A stretch of 64,000 nucleotides of DNA, taken from NCBI RefSeq assembly GCF_026191355.1, contig NZ_JAPHOQ010000006.1:124001-188000 (forward strand). Reading direction: 5' to 3'. Each line of letters begins with the position of its first letter. Within the stretch, counting starts at the first letter, position 1. The DNA is from Legionella sheltonii (GTDB lineage: Bacteria; Pseudomonadota; Gammaproteobacteria; Legionellales; Legionellaceae). Positions 7,931 to 17,596 of this stretch are shown here, in pieces. Below the pieces are notes generated by a model. It saw only the letters and a program-made list of their open reading frames with translations. It had not been told where the DNA came from and ran no database searches. The position numbers and the translations under genes are program-made.

Positions 7931-8752
7931 ATGACACGAACACGAGTACTCACTGAAGGGGACAGCAATTTTGCGTTTCCAATTGATGATCGCATTTTTT
8001 TGGGCGAGGGTTTGTTTGAAACGCTTAAAGTGGAGAGTGCTAAGCCATGTTGTGCTTTTTTGCATTGGCAACGTTTAAATGATTCTGCACAAAAGCTGGG
8101 CATCCCCTTTGATCTTTCTTTTAAGCAGTGGCGAGAACATCTGCTTCATAAAATTAAATTCGATAATTTATATCATGGTGGTATTAAAGCAATTTTAAGT
8201 GGAGGCTCTGCACCTAGGGGCTTAGCCGCTCAAGGACAGATAAGCCAGCTTATATTCCAGACTTTTAACTATACCGTGGAAACCCATCCACTGCGATTGG
8301 TTAGCGTGCCGTGGTTAAGAGATGGAAGTAATCCGATATACCAAGTTAAATCGGTCAACTATTTAGAGGCTATTTTGGCCCGACGTCAAGCAAATGCTAT
8401 AGGTGCTGATGAGGCGTTGTTTTTTAACTTGCAGCATCATGCAACGGAAACTACTTGTGCGAATTTATTTCTGATACAGGATAATTGCCTGCTGACTCCT
8501 CCTTTAACTGATGGCGTACTTCCAGGAGTTACCCGCTCAAGGATTTTGCAACTTTCTAAACAACAGGGCTTAATTTGTAGGGAAGTTTCTTTGACAAAAA
8601 CCATGTTAAATGAAGCTGATGTTCTTTTTGCGACTAATTCCTTACAGGGGATACGTCCAATATGTTCCCTGGACGATTTTACATTTTCGGTAGAGCACCC
8701 ATTACTTAATCAGTTATCTTCTGCTCTGAGTATTTGCGACGAAAGTAATTAA
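7931..8752 (+). CDS. pabC: Class IV aminotransferase (PabC-like aminodeoxychorismate lyase)
   Basis: Fold-type IV PLP enzyme, 273 residues. FLGEGLFETLKV near residue 21 and the PLP-lysine segment V-K-S-V-N-Y-L-E-A (about 140) are family marks; ATETTCANLF and DGVLPGVTRSRIL follow as in PabC/DAAT/BCAT. Aminodeoxychorismate lyase (p-aminobenzoate for folate) is the best guess from length and the short loop after the lysine, but D-amino acid aminotransferase is possible. The 3' end overlaps the convergent membrane-protein gene by 47 bases. Confidence 0.75.
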   Translation: MTRTRVLTEGDSNFAFPIDDRIFLGEGLFETLKVESAKPCCAFLHWQRLNDSAQKLGIPFDLSFKQWREHLLHKIKFDNLYHGGIKAILSGGSAPRGLAAQGQISQLIFQTFNYTVETHPLRLVSVPWLRDGSNPIYQVKSVNYLEAILARRQANAIGADEALFFNLQHHATETTCANLFLIQDNCLLTPPLTDGVLPGVTRSRILQLSKQQGLICREVSLTKTMLNEADVLFATNSLQGIRPICSLDDFTFSVEHPLLNQLSSALSICDESN

Positions 8753-9392
8753 AATGCATGACCTTGATAATACACAACAGCACGATGATTAAACTTGCTA
8801 TTAGGATTCCTTTATTTTTATAAAATGCTCCTTGTTTTAATAAAGCCTCCATTCCCGCATATCCAAAATAGGTGTAAACGATTTCAGCGGGTATAAGAAA
8901 CAAAAAAGTAGTAATGAGATAAGGTCGGAATTTTATCGCAGTGATTCCTAAACCATAATTGACTAGATTAAAAGGAACAATCGGGAATAATCGCAGAATG
9001 GCAACAATCATCCACCCTCGTTGATCTACGGCGGAGATTAGTTTTTTTAGTCTTTTTCCTTTTCTTTGAGAAAACCAGTCATAAACGAGATGCCTGGTTA
9101 TCAAAAAGGAAAAAGCAGCACCACTTGTTGCGCCTAATAAATTGAGGAGGGTGCCAAAAAAGGGTCCAAAAAGAGCCCCTCCTGCTAAAGTGATCACCAT
9201 CGTGGGTAAGAACATAATTGTTGCAAAACAATATATAATTAAAAATAAAAGCGGTGCAAGCCAGCCTAGATGGTCAACCCAATTAATAATCTCACTTGAA
9301 TATTTTTGAAAAGAAAAGGCAGTGGTAATTAGGAATACCAAGGCTAAAACAATAAAGATAGTCTTAGCAGGATGAATAATACGGAAATTCAT
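8706..9392 (-). CDS. TVP38/TMEM64 (DedA-like) membrane protein
   Basis: An inner-membrane protein of 228 residues with about five to six hydrophobic segments. The core F-L-P-T-M-V-I-T-L-A-G-G-A-L-F-G-P-F-x-G-T and the later R-L-F-P-I-V-P-F-N-L-V-N-Y-G-L-G-I-T are diagnostic of the SNARE-associated/TVP38 family; relatives act as lipid scramblases or flippases. The ATG at 9392 lies shortly before the first membrane helix; a TTG at 9455 would add 21 polar residues. Neither has a clear ribosome site. It is divergent from the Aas-like gene, another lipid gene. Confidence 0.82.
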   Translation of the reverse strand: MNFRIIHPAKTIFIVLALVFLITTAFSFQKYSSEIINWVDHLGWLAPLLFLIIYCFATIMFLPTMVITLAGGALFGPFFGTLLNLLGATSGAAFSFLITRHLVYDWFSQRKGKRLKKLISAVDQRGWMIVAILRLFPIVPFNLVNYGLGITAIKFRPYLITTFLFLIPAEIVYTYFGYAGMEALLKQGAFYKNKGILIASLIIVLLCIIKVMHFNYFRRKYSEQKITD

Positions 9393-9559
9393 AGGATTTG
9401 TTTTGGCTTCTGATAAATTTTTGTCAGTGAACGCACGTCTGCCCTTAGTAATCAAATGTATTAAGAAGTCTATTACACCTGGTTATACGTTGCAATCTTG
9501 AAAAAAAATGATTGATTGGGTATAACCAAATGCGAATTTTTTATAAGAGATACACTAAC

Positions 9560-11725
9560 ATGGAACAAGTTACTTGGAAGGAAAAACAAAAGCAGCGTGC
9601 CCGTAAGTGGATTAAAGCACTATTAGCACGTTGGTTTAAAGTAGAGTTACGTGGTAATTATCAACCCGAACCTAACTCAGTTATTGTTGCAAATAGAACT
9701 TCCACAATTGATTTGCTTTTGCTAGCAGCTTTTTTACCTGAGCAATTGACTGTCGCTTTTCCGCCACACTCATCAAGTAAACTTCGGATGAAGATGGTGA
9801 GGCTATTTGCTGATGTGATTACCATTGATTCTACCAATGCTTTTGCAGCAAGGGCGTTGATTAAAGCGATACGAGAGGGAAAGCGTTGTGTTATTTTTCC
9901 TCAAGGAATAGGCGTGCAGGAAGAGAGCTTGAAGGTTTTTGATGCTCCGGGAATGGTATTACAAAAAGCAGGATCATCAGTTATCCCAATACGTATTGAT
10001 GGTGCTCAACACAGTATTTTCTCTTTAAGCAAAGACAAACACCTTATTCGCCTATTCCCCAAGATTATTTTGCATGTATTGCCAACACAATCCTATATGC
10101 AGGACAAAAATAAGCTTCTTGACAGAAATTCAGTGAGCACACGTTTGTTTCGTTTGATCAGTGAGTTAACTTTTGCAAACAGCTTCCAACCCATGTCAAT
10201 GTTCGAGGCTCTTATTCAAGGAGCTGCTTTAGGAACAAAGAACAAGGCATTAATCGAAGATGCTAATCGTGCGCCCTTAACCCATAAGCAATTTCTTGCG
10301 CGTTGTTTTATTTTGGGTCGACAAATTAAAAAGCAGACCCAGGTTGGAGAACATGTAGGCGTCATGTTACCTACAACTATTGCGGGGATGGTAACCTTTT
10401 TTGCCTTGCATGCATATCGGCGTATCCCTGCGATGTTAAATTTTAGTCTTGGTCTCCACAGTTTGTTGGTTACCTGTAAGGTTGCAGAAGTAAAAACAAT
10501 CTATACGGCAAGGCAATTCATCACCACAGCGAAACTGGAAGATTTGGTCGTGGGATTACAGAACGCAGGAATAAACGTTTTCTTTCTTGAAGATTTTAAG
10601 TCTTCGATTAATTTAGGTCATAAACTTTCTGGATTACTAAAGGGACGATTTCCTTCTCGAGCTTATCAACTCATTGGTGACCCGGTTTCTCCGGAAGATA
10701 CAGGCGTGATATTATTTACGTCCGGTTCAGAAGGAATTCCCAAAGGAGTTGTTTTAACCCATTCGAATTTACAGGCGAATTGCGCCCAATTAACTTCGCG
10801 AGTAGACTTTTCTTTTCGGGATAAATTTTTTAATTCCTTACCTATCTTTCACTGTTTTGGATTAACTACCGGCTCAATTCTTCCTCTAATACATGGAATT
10901 AGTTGCTTTTATTATCCTTCTCCTTTGCATTATAAAATAATTCCGGGTTTGGTTTATCAAACCGGAGCTACTATCATGTTTGGAACTGATACTTTTTTAA
11001 CAGGTTATGCTCGAGCTGCAGAACGACATGATTTTAGTAGCGTGCGTTACATTTTTGCTGGCGCTGAAAAAGTGAAGCCTGAAACCATTCGCCATTGGAT
11101 AGATACTTTTGGTGTAAAAATTTATGAAGGCTACGGTGCTACAGAAGCCGCACCTGTAATTTCCATGAATTGTCCTCTAGCTTCTATCCCAGGGAGTGTC
11201 GGGATGTTATTACCATTTATGGAGAGTCGAATTCAACCTGTAGATGGTATTGCTGAAGGAGGGCGTTTAATAGTACGCGGTCCTAATGTAATGAAGGGCT
11301 ATCTCTCTTCCGAAAAACCAGGAGCGCTTATCTCTTCAGCGGATGGATGGCATGATACTGGAGACATAGTCACGATGAATGACGAAGGATTTATTACCAT
11401 TGCGGGTCGTGCAAAACGGTTTGCTAAGATCGCAGGTGAAATGGTCTCTCTTACTGCAGTAGAGGGCATTGCTTCGTCGATTTGGCCTGAATTATTACAT
11501 GCTGCAGTAAGCAAGAAAAGTCCAAGAAAAGGAGAAGCAATTATTTTGTATAGCGAGGCAACCAATGCGGATAAAGCAAGTTTTGTGAAAAAAATACAAG
11601 AACTTGCTTATTCTGAATTACTTATCCCGCAACAGATTTTTCCAGGAAGCAAGATTCCTGTTCTGCCTTCAGGAAAAATTGACTATTTAACCATTGAAAA
11701 AGAACTGAAAGAAGAATTAGCTTAA
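9560..11725 (+). CDS. aas: Aas-like acyltransferase/acyl-ACP synthetase with degenerate acyltransferase site
   Basis: Two-domain protein of 721 residues, co-linear with E. coli Aas (719), which re-acylates lysophosphatidylethanolamine. The AMP-forming half is intact: L-F-T-S-G-S-E-G-I-P-K-G-V-V near residue 390, Y-G-A-T-E-A-A-P, and H-D-T-G-D with GRAKRFAKIAGEMVSL. The N-terminal PlsC-like domain has lost its catalytic pattern: HX4D is R46-T-S-T-I-D51, and E-G-x-R is Q115-G-I-G118. The synthetase may work without the acyltransferase, or acyl transfer may use another mechanism. The start at 9560 has AAGAGA upstream; a TTG at 9512 and an ATG at 9530 are alternatives. The lplT partner is absent. 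Confidence 0.86.
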   Translation: MEQVTWKEKQKQRARKWIKALLARWFKVELRGNYQPEPNSVIVANRTSTIDLLLLAAFLPEQLTVAFPPHSSSKLRMKMVRLFADVITIDSTNAFAARALIKAIREGKRCVIFPQGIGVQEESLKVFDAPGMVLQKAGSSVIPIRIDGAQHSIFSLSKDKHLIRLFPKIILHVLPTQSYMQDKNKLLDRNSVSTRLFRLISELTFANSFQPMSMFEALIQGAALGTKNKALIEDANRAPLTHKQFLARCFILGRQIKKQTQVGEHVGVMLPTTIAGMVTFFALHAYRRIPAMLNFSLGLHSLLVTCKVAEVKTIYTARQFITTAKLEDLVVGLQNAGINVFFLEDFKSSINLGHKLSGLLKGRFPSRAYQLIGDPVSPEDTGVILFTSGSEGIPKGVVLTHSNLQANCAQLTSRVDFSFRDKFFNSLPIFHCFGLTTGSILPLIHGISCFYYPSPLHYKIIPGLVYQTGATIMFGTDTFLTGYARAAERHDFSSVRYIFAGAEKVKPETIRHWIDTFGVKIYEGYGATEAAPVISMNCPLASIPGSVGMLLPFMESRIQPVDGIAEGGRLIVRGPNVMKGYLSSEKPGALISSADGWHDTGDIVTMNDEGFITIAGRAKRFAKIAGEMVSLTAVEGIASSIWPELLHAAVSKKSPRKGEAIILYSEATNADKASFVKKIQELAYSELLIPQQIFPGSKIPVLPSGKIDYLTIEKELKEELA

Positions 11726-11769
11726 ATGTAGCTGAGTGTAGAGACAAAACTGGCATTAAGTAGAAGAAA

Positions 11770-11874
11770 TCCCCTCTTCCACAAGTGGCAGAGGGGGTAG
11801 GGTTAGGGTTGATTAATCACAATCAATACCTCATTCGCCCTAATGGGCACCTTCTCCCCAGAGGGGAGAAGGGA
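11770..11874. repeat. CCCTCTCC/GGAGAAGGG intergenic repeat, copy 2
   Basis: Same order of blocks as the copy at 4335: TCCCCTCTTCC, GGCAGAGGGGG, AATCAATACCTCAT, TGGGCACCTTCTCCCC and GGGGAGAAGGGA. It lies between the convergent aas and phaC genes. Confidence 0.75.
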
Positions 11875-11906
11875 ATGACTTAAATGGGAGAGCTGCTGGT
11901 AACATT

Positions 11907-13649
11907 TTATTTCTTCAACACATAACTGCCTGGCGCATCGATTATAGGTTTTAATGGGAGTTTATTAAAATCAGGTGCAGGTATGAGTTTCCCAGAATGA
12001 GGTTTTAACCACGTCAACCATTCCGGCCACCACGAGCCAGGATGTTCTGTTGCTTGTTCCAGCCATTGCTCTGCATGAGCAGGGGCATGAGGGTTCACTT
12101 TATAGCCGTATTTTTTCGCCTCAGGTGCATTGATAATTCCTGCAATATGACCTGATCCTCCGAGAACAAAGCGTTTAGGGCCATTCATTATTTTAAAGCC
12201 TAAGTAGGTTGTTTTCCATGGTGCGATATGATCTTTTTCAGTGGAGAGGAAAAAGGTGGGGATGTCAATTGTGCTGATATCAATTGGGGTATGGTTAAGA
12301 TGGATCTTACCTGGCTTGACCAAATCATTGTGCAGATACATCCACCTTAAATATTGAGAATGCATTGTTGCAGGCATATTGGTGGAATCAGAGTTCCAGT
12401 ACAATATATCAAAAGGCACAGGGTTTTTACCACGCAGATAATTTTTAATAAAAAACGACCATATTAGGTCATTTGCTCGTAGTGAGTTAAAACTTGAAGC
12501 CATAAATTTTCCTGCAAGATATCCTTTGGACTTCATTTCATCTTCAAGTTTGGCAATTTGTTGTTCATCAATAAAAACGGCAATATCACCTGGCTCACTG
12601 AAATCAATCATTGACGCTAAAAAGGTGGCGCTACGAATGGAGTTATCTTGATGCGCCTTATTGTAAGCAAGTAGCATGCACAGAAGTGTGCCACCGATAC
12701 AAAATCCCATAGTATTAACCTGCGCTACATTCAGTTGTTTTCGAATGATATGAATCGCAGTTGATGGCCCTTCATTTAAATAATCATACAAACTTTTATG
12801 AGAAAAATTGGAGTCTGGATTAACCCAAGAAATAATAAATACAGTAATTCCTTGTTTCACCAGCCAGCAAATCAGTGAGTTATGCGGGCTTAAATCCATA
12901 ATATAATATTTGTTTATCCAGGGCGGGATAATAAGAAGAGGGATCGATTTTACTTTGGCTGTTTGCGGCGTATACTGGATAAGCTCCATCATGCTGTTGC
13001 GAAAGACTACTTTTCCAGGAGTTACAGCGATATTTTCACCCAGTTTAAATGCATCTGTATCCGTCATTTTTATCATGAGACGCGGGGACTCAACTTCCAA
13101 ATCAGAGAGTAAATTATGCAAGCCATGTAATAAATTTTTACCGTGGCTTTTCAATGTCTCATCCATAAGCTGAGGATTGGTATGAACAAAATTAGCAGGA
13201 GACAATGCATCTAAATACTGCTTGGTAAAAAACTGCAGACGTTTTGCGGTGTTTTTGTCAGGGTATTCCAATTGTTCAAATAAAGAATTCATATGCTGAC
13301 TGGCTAAAAGATAGTGCTGGGTTAACATATTAAAAAATGGATTATTGAGCCATTCCTCCTCGCGAAAACGAGGATCAGGAATAGGCATGGGAGTTCCTGT
13401 TAACCAATGTTGCATTTGAGATTGCGCTAAATTAATAGCATCCTGCCAGTATGCAAGTTGCATTTCCCAGATTTTTTCTGGATTCTGCAGCAGAATAGTC
13501 ATCACATTTTGAAAATGTTCCGTGAGCTCAATATATTGATTGATAATTAATGAAAGTTGTAATGGCGTTTCCTTTATATCGGAAATAATTTGCAGGCTTT
13601 TTTCAGCGATTGCTTGTAATAACTCACCAAGTTCTTTGTCATGGGTCAT
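11907..13649 (-). CDS. phaC: Class I poly(3-hydroxyalkanoate) synthase
   Basis: Polymerises 3-hydroxyacyl-CoA into PHB granules. Alpha/beta-hydrolase of 580 residues with the lipase-like box G-F-C-I-G-G; the catalytic Cys is residue 317. The Asp segment (STEKDHIAPW) and His segment (LGGSGHIAGIIN) follow in order. NPFFNMLTQHYLL and the C-terminal W-W-x-x-W are typical for class I. The ATG at 13649 has AGGAG six bases upstream; a TTG eight codons earlier is rejected. No phaA or phaB is adjacent; the neighbouring SDR gene is broken and does not resemble a clear PhaB. Confidence 0.93.
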   Translation of the reverse strand: MTHDKELGELLQAIAEKSLQIISDIKETPLQLSLIINQYIELTEHFQNVMTILLQNPEKIWEMQLAYWQDAINLAQSQMQHWLTGTPMPIPDPRFREEEWLNNPFFNMLTQHYLLASQHMNSLFEQLEYPDKNTAKRLQFFTKQYLDALSPANFVHTNPQLMDETLKSHGKNLLHGLHNLLSDLEVESPRLMIKMTDTDAFKLGENIAVTPGKVVFRNSMMELIQYTPQTAKVKSIPLLIIPPWINKYYIMDLSPHNSLICWLVKQGITVFIISWVNPDSNFSHKSLYDYLNEGPSTAIHIIRKQLNVAQVNTMGFCIGGTLLCMLLAYNKAHQDNSIRSATFLASMIDFSEPGDIAVFIDEQQIAKLEDEMKSKGYLAGKFMASSFNSLRANDLIWSFFIKNYLRGKNPVPFDILYWNSDSTNMPATMHSQYLRWMYLHNDLVKPGKIHLNHTPIDISTIDIPTFFLSTEKDHIAPWKTTYLGFKIMNGPKRFVLGGSGHIAGIINAPEAKKYGYKVNPHAPAHAEQWLEQATEHPGSWWPEWLTWLKPHSGKLIPAPDFNKLPLKPIIDAPGSYVLKK

Positions 13650-14031
13650 CCTAACTCCTGTTAGACAAATCAACAGGAGTATATTTTGGTTTTTTTATTG
13701 GTATTTAGCAAGTTATTGTTTTGTTCATTTCATGGTCTTCTGCATTAATCAAGGAATTTACCACGCTCTAATTTTTCCTTCGTGCCAAAAATAACCACTT
13801 TTCTTTTTTGTATTGACCAGCTCATAGAGTTCTTGTGCTGTTTGAGATGGGTGTTTGGGAGCCATATTGGTGCCCATATCCGTTTTGACCCAACCAGGGT
13901 CAAAACTTGAAACCGTAATTTCAGGTAACCTTTCTGCTAAAAGTAAGGTATACATATTGAGACATGATTTGGACATTTTATAATGGGGTACCGAAGCGGA
14001 ATCATTGGAACTAAAAGCCCCCCATCCTGAA

Positions 14032-15327
14032 CTGAAAGATCCCCACGAAATTACCAAACACGGTTAAGCTCCTGTTCTATAATCTCTTGTAAGGTTCTAG
14101 GGTCAGGGGCTAAGGAACAGAGCTGATTATGCTCAATCATAAGCTTACCCAGGGTAAAATAAGAGAATATTTTCTTATCTTTGACCGTATTGGCTTGGAA
14201 GTATTGTTGTTTATTTTGACTATGTGCAATTACTCCAATAACCCAATAAGTAATTTGCACAATAGCAGCAAGAAGCATTTTTACTCCCCATCTATCTACT
14301 GAATGAGTACGCACATAACGTCCTGCTAGTCCGAATTGATGACTTTTAACATCTCTAAACGATTCTTCTATTTGCATTCTTTTAAAATAGAGATTGATAA
14401 TATCAGTAGGCCCTACATCCAATGGTAAATTAGTAGCCAAAATCCATGGCTCTTTATTAGCTTGACTATAACTTCCATTAGACAGTGTCGAGGTGGTTTT
14501 TCCTCGTGATGTCTTTACCTTTCTTCCCTTAGGCTTACGATAGGTTGTAACCACCCTACAAGGTCTTGTATGCTCTTTGGTTAATAGAGCATGCTCATAA
14601 TGTGTCGTTTTAGATTTAATATCAGGGATTAGTTCTTTAATGAGTTTCCATCCCAGTTCTTCGGATAATTGTACCGATTTAACTCCTCTTACACGACTTA
14701 GCCAATACCAGCCCAGCGCTTCTATTTCTTTAAACCATTCTTCATAAAAACCGGCATCCATGATTACGATTACTCGACGATTTTTGGGCAAACAAAGACT
14801 CAACTCTTTTAAAAAGTCCTTAGCTCGTCCTTTTGTTTCGGTATCTCTATACACTTCTCGATAAAGAGGAAGACTTCTACCTTTTAACGCTATTTCTGCA
14901 CTGAGCATTTGAATTTCTCGGTCGTCTTTTAAGCAGCAAATATCTACAATCAAAGGTAAGGTTGTATCTTGCGAGATGTAAGTAAAAACAAAGCTTGATA
15001 ACCCTTGATAAATGGAAAAAAGTTCATTATGCAGTGCCTTATTGCCTTCCAGCCTATCAACTTTCTTTATCTTATTTTTTAATTTTGCATCTCCAGGCAA
15101 GTTCCTCCCTAATTCACTTAATGAAAGGTTTTGGCTATGTCTTAAGCCTGATGCTACATCCATTACTGCATTCAATCGTGATATATGAATTTCAGGACAT
15201 GATTCTGTAAGCGAATTATAAAGATAGGTTTCTACAGCTAACATTTTAATTTCCATGAGTCTTAATGACGCTCATTTGATCATGAGACGCTCTTTATTTC
15301 AACTCATAATTCGTGGGGATAGATCAG
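14032..15327 (-). mobile_element. Complete IS4-family insertion sequence, 1296 bp
   Basis: The ends are inverted repeats: CTGAAAGATCCCCACGAA at the left and its near inverse at the right, where the right end read inward is CTGATCTATCCCCACGAA (15 of 18 match). The flanks are an 8-bp direct duplication ATCCTGAA at 14024-14031 and 15328-15335. The single gene inside spans almost the whole element. Intact ends and gene suggest a recent insertion. Confidence 0.93.
14051..15256 (-). CDS. IS4-family DDE transposase
   Basis: A 401-residue transposase. The IS4 signature Y-x2-R-x3-E-x6-K is read directly in YFKRMQIEESFRDVK (about residue 290), carrying the third catalytic acid. The first Asp is in PLIVDIC and the second in V-I-V-I-M-D-A-G-F-Y. 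No frameshift is seen, so it is likely active. It starts at the ATG at 15256 and ends 19 bases inside the left end of the element. Confidence 0.93.
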   Translation of the reverse strand: MEIKMLAVETYLYNSLTESCPEIHISRLNAVMDVASGLRHSQNLSLSELGRNLPGDAKLKNKIKKVDRLEGNKALHNELFSIYQGLSSFVFTYISQDTTLPLIVDICCLKDDREIQMLSAEIALKGRSLPLYREVYRDTETKGRAKDFLKELSLCLPKNRRVIVIMDAGFYEEWFKEIEALGWYWLSRVRGVKSVQLSEELGWKLIKELIPDIKSKTTHYEHALLTKEHTRPCRVVTTYRKPKGRKVKTSRGKTTSTLSNGSYSQANKEPWILATNLPLDVGPTDIINLYFKRMQIEESFRDVKSHQFGLAGRYVRTHSVDRWGVKMLLAAIVQITYWVIGVIAHSQNKQQYFQANTVKDKKIFSYFTLGKLMIEHNQLCSLAPDPRTLQEIIEQELNRVW

Positions 15328-15752
15328 ATCCTGAAGACATATTAATGATTTGAGCATTAGCATTTAAATGCGGAATGCATTGTTCCGTTAATTCAAGGGT
15401 GCCAAATACATTAATCGCAAAGGTTTCTTTTAACTGGCTGATGTTAATTTTTTTTTCGCGCCAATCTTCCAGCAAAACGGCAGCGTTGTTAATTAAGACA
15501 TCAATTTTTGGTAATTGTTTGGCAAAGTGATTAATTTGTTCGGAATCCGATAAATTCAGCGGATAGATTTTTAGATTCTTGTGTTTCAGGGGAGTATGGC
15601 CATTCGTTGATGTGCCAATAACGTGCCAACCCTGTGCTAGGAAGATTTTAGCTGTTTCCAGTCCTATCCCTCGACTAATCCCTGTAATGATAACATTTTT
15701 CACTGTATTCTCCCTATGTTAGCCTGGGTGACGCGCAGTGGAGTGTATCCAT

Positions 15753-15792
15753 GGATCTCCCCTCGCAACATCGTGCGACAGCGTGGAGATCC
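15753..15792. terminator. Nested hairpin downstream of purH
   Basis: GGATCTCC at 15753-15760 pairs with GGAGATCC at 15785-15792, and an inner CGCA/TGCG pair lies within. There is no T tract. It sits between purH and the SDR pseudogene; the bases before it (AGCCTGGGTGACGCGCAGTGG) resemble the repeat at 27528-27563, so this may be a dispersed repeat rather than a true terminator. Confidence 0.4.
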
Positions 15793-15830
15793 TTGTTACC
15801 CTCGTAATGATGAGGCGCTATGCTGCTTTC

Positions 15831-17420
15831 TTAATGCTTAAAATGACGGACGCCAGTGAAGACCATAATGAGCCCATGCTCTTCAGCACAAGCAATTATT
15901 TGTGAATCTCTGATTGATCCGCCTGGTTGAATAATAGCAGAAATACCTGCTTCTGCAGCAATCTCTATGGTATCGGGAAAAGGGATAAATGCATCAGAAG
16001 CCATGACTGCCCCATGAGTGTCAAATCCCATTTGTTCTGCTTGCCAAAGACCGATGCGGGCGCTCATAACGCGACTCGTTTGCCCCCCTCCCAATCCTAT
16101 GGTGGCCGAATCCTTAGCATAAACAATGGCGTTGGACTTAACATGTTTTACAGCACGCCAGGCAAACATTAAATCATTCATTTGCTGTTCAGAGGGTTTA
16201 TTTGGGGTCATGGTTTTTAATTCATAACTTCCTAGCGAGAGGGAATCATGTTCTTGAACAAGTAACCCGCCATCTATTTTTTTCATATTCAAGCGAAATG
16301 TTTCATCTTGTTTCCAAGTTCCAGTCAACAAGACACGAATATTTTCTTTGCTGGCAAGAACTTTTTTGGCCTCATTACTGACATCAGGTGCCACAATGAC
16401 TTCTACAAATTGTTTTTCCAGAATGGTTTTTGCGGTATTGGCATCCAATGTTTGGTTAAAAGCAATAATGCCTCCATATGCTGATGTAGGATCACATTGA
16501 AAGGCCTTGAGATAAGCATGAAGTGGTGAATCCCCGATGGCTATGCCACATGGATTGGCGTGCTTGACAATAACACAGGTTGGTTTTTCGCACGCAAAAG
16601 ATTTAACGCAATCTAATGCAGCATCGGCATCCAAAATATTGTTATAGGACAATTGCTTCCCTTGAATTAATTGTGCAGCGCCCAGAGAGCCCGATGCACT
16701 ATTTTTATCAACATAAAAAGCAGCTTGTTGATGGGGATTTTCTCCATAGCGTAAGTCGGTTATTTTATTAAATTGACAAGTAAGGACTTCGGGAAAACCG
16801 CAGGGGGTGCAATTTTTATCTAAAGTGGTCAGATAATTTGTAATTGCTGCATCATAGGCTGCTGTGTGAGCGAAGGCTTTTTTAGCTAAGGTGAATCCCC
16901 AGTCAGAGGGAGTTTTTTGGGTATTTAAGTAGTGAATCAGTTCTGCATAATCCTCAGGTTTTACTACCACGAAGGTGTGGGCATGATTTTTTGCCGCGGA
17001 GCGAATCATAGCGGGGCCACCAATATCAATATTTTCTATAGCCTCATTGAAATTACAGTCAGGTTGGCTGATGGTTTGTTCAAAAGGGTATAAATTGATT
17101 ACAAGTAAATCAATGGGCCTGATTGAATGTTCTCGAAGTGTCTTTGCATCTTTTTTCCCTCGTGCAAGTAAACCGGCATGAATAGCTGGGTGCAGTGTTT
17201 TAACTCGACCATCAAGCATTTCGGGAAAGCCTGTGCACTCACTGACATCGGTAACTGGCAATTCATTCTCTCTGAGTATTGCAGCGGTATTTCCTGTTGC
17301 AATAAGTTCCACACCTTGTTGGTGAAGTGCTTTCCCCAATTCAGCAATGCCGCGTTTATCGGAAACACTAAGCAGGGCTCTTTTGGGGTGAAAAGCGGAA
17401 AATGTATGTTCTTGGGCCAT
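15831..17420 (-). CDS. purH: Bifunctional AICAR formyltransferase / IMP cyclohydrolase
   Basis: Last two steps of de novo IMP synthesis. The N-terminal cyclohydrolase (about 10-200) has ALLSVSDKRGIAELGKAL, and HPAIHAGLLARG. The C-terminal transformylase holds R-Y-G-E-N-P-H-Q-Q, the catalytic K-H-x-N-P-C-G (VKHANPCG, near residue 272) and SDAFIPFPDTIE near the end. Full length at 529 residues. It follows prmA at 176 bases on the same strand; that gap holds part of a GCGAAGAC/GCGGGAATGA-type repeat. The ATG at 17420 has AAGGAAAT upstream. Confidence 0.97.
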   Translation of the reverse strand: MAQEHTFSAFHPKRALLSVSDKRGIAELGKALHQQGVELIATGNTAAILRENELPVTDVSECTGFPEMLDGRVKTLHPAIHAGLLARGKKDAKTLREHSIRPIDLLVINLYPFEQTISQPDCNFNEAIENIDIGGPAMIRSAAKNHAHTFVVVKPEDYAELIHYLNTQKTPSDWGFTLAKKAFAHTAAYDAAITNYLTTLDKNCTPCGFPEVLTCQFNKITDLRYGENPHQQAAFYVDKNSASGSLGAAQLIQGKQLSYNNILDADAALDCVKSFACEKPTCVIVKHANPCGIAIGDSPLHAYLKAFQCDPTSAYGGIIAFNQTLDANTAKTILEKQFVEVIVAPDVSNEAKKVLASKENIRVLLTGTWKQDETFRLNMKKIDGGLLVQEHDSLSLGSYELKTMTPNKPSEQQMNDLMFAWRAVKHVKSNAIVYAKDSATIGLGGGQTSRVMSARIGLWQAEQMGFDTHGAVMASDAFIPFPDTIEIAAEAGISAIIQPGGSIRDSQIIACAEEHGLIMVFTGVRHFKH

Positions 17421-17596
17421 TATAATTTCCTTAATAATCGTAACCTGGAAAATCTCAGAATATGTTGTACCTCTTCACCGAAAACTCCGGCATTGTGCCT
17501 CATTTATGGATGTTGCCGTCTTCGCGGGAATGAAAAATAGTTATTTGGTAATTATCGTTCCAAACTATTTACTTCAACAAAGCCTTATAAGATCAA

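Larger units (their letters stand above)
13758..15703 (-). pseudogene. Short-chain dehydrogenase gene split by an IS4-family element
   Basis: The 5' part (15703 down to 15328) encodes a Rossmann start with VIITGISRGIGLETAK, LINNAAV and Q-I-I-N-M-S-S-G. The 3' part (14031 down to 13758) continues WGAFSSNDSASVPHYKMSK with the catalytic Y-x-x-x-K, then DPGWVKTDMG. Removing the element and one 8-bp duplication joins codons as M-S-S-G-W-G-A-F in frame, so the gene was whole before insertion. The joined product would be about 216 residues. Both remaining pieces are non-functional as dehydrogenases: the 5' piece lacks the YxxxK, the 3' piece lacks the nucleotide-binding part. Substrate is unknown. 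Confidence 0.93.

Noticed and set aside
13758..14057. Independent 99-residue gene
   Set aside because: Its first codons lie inside the IS end; it is the 3' remnant of the split SDR gene.
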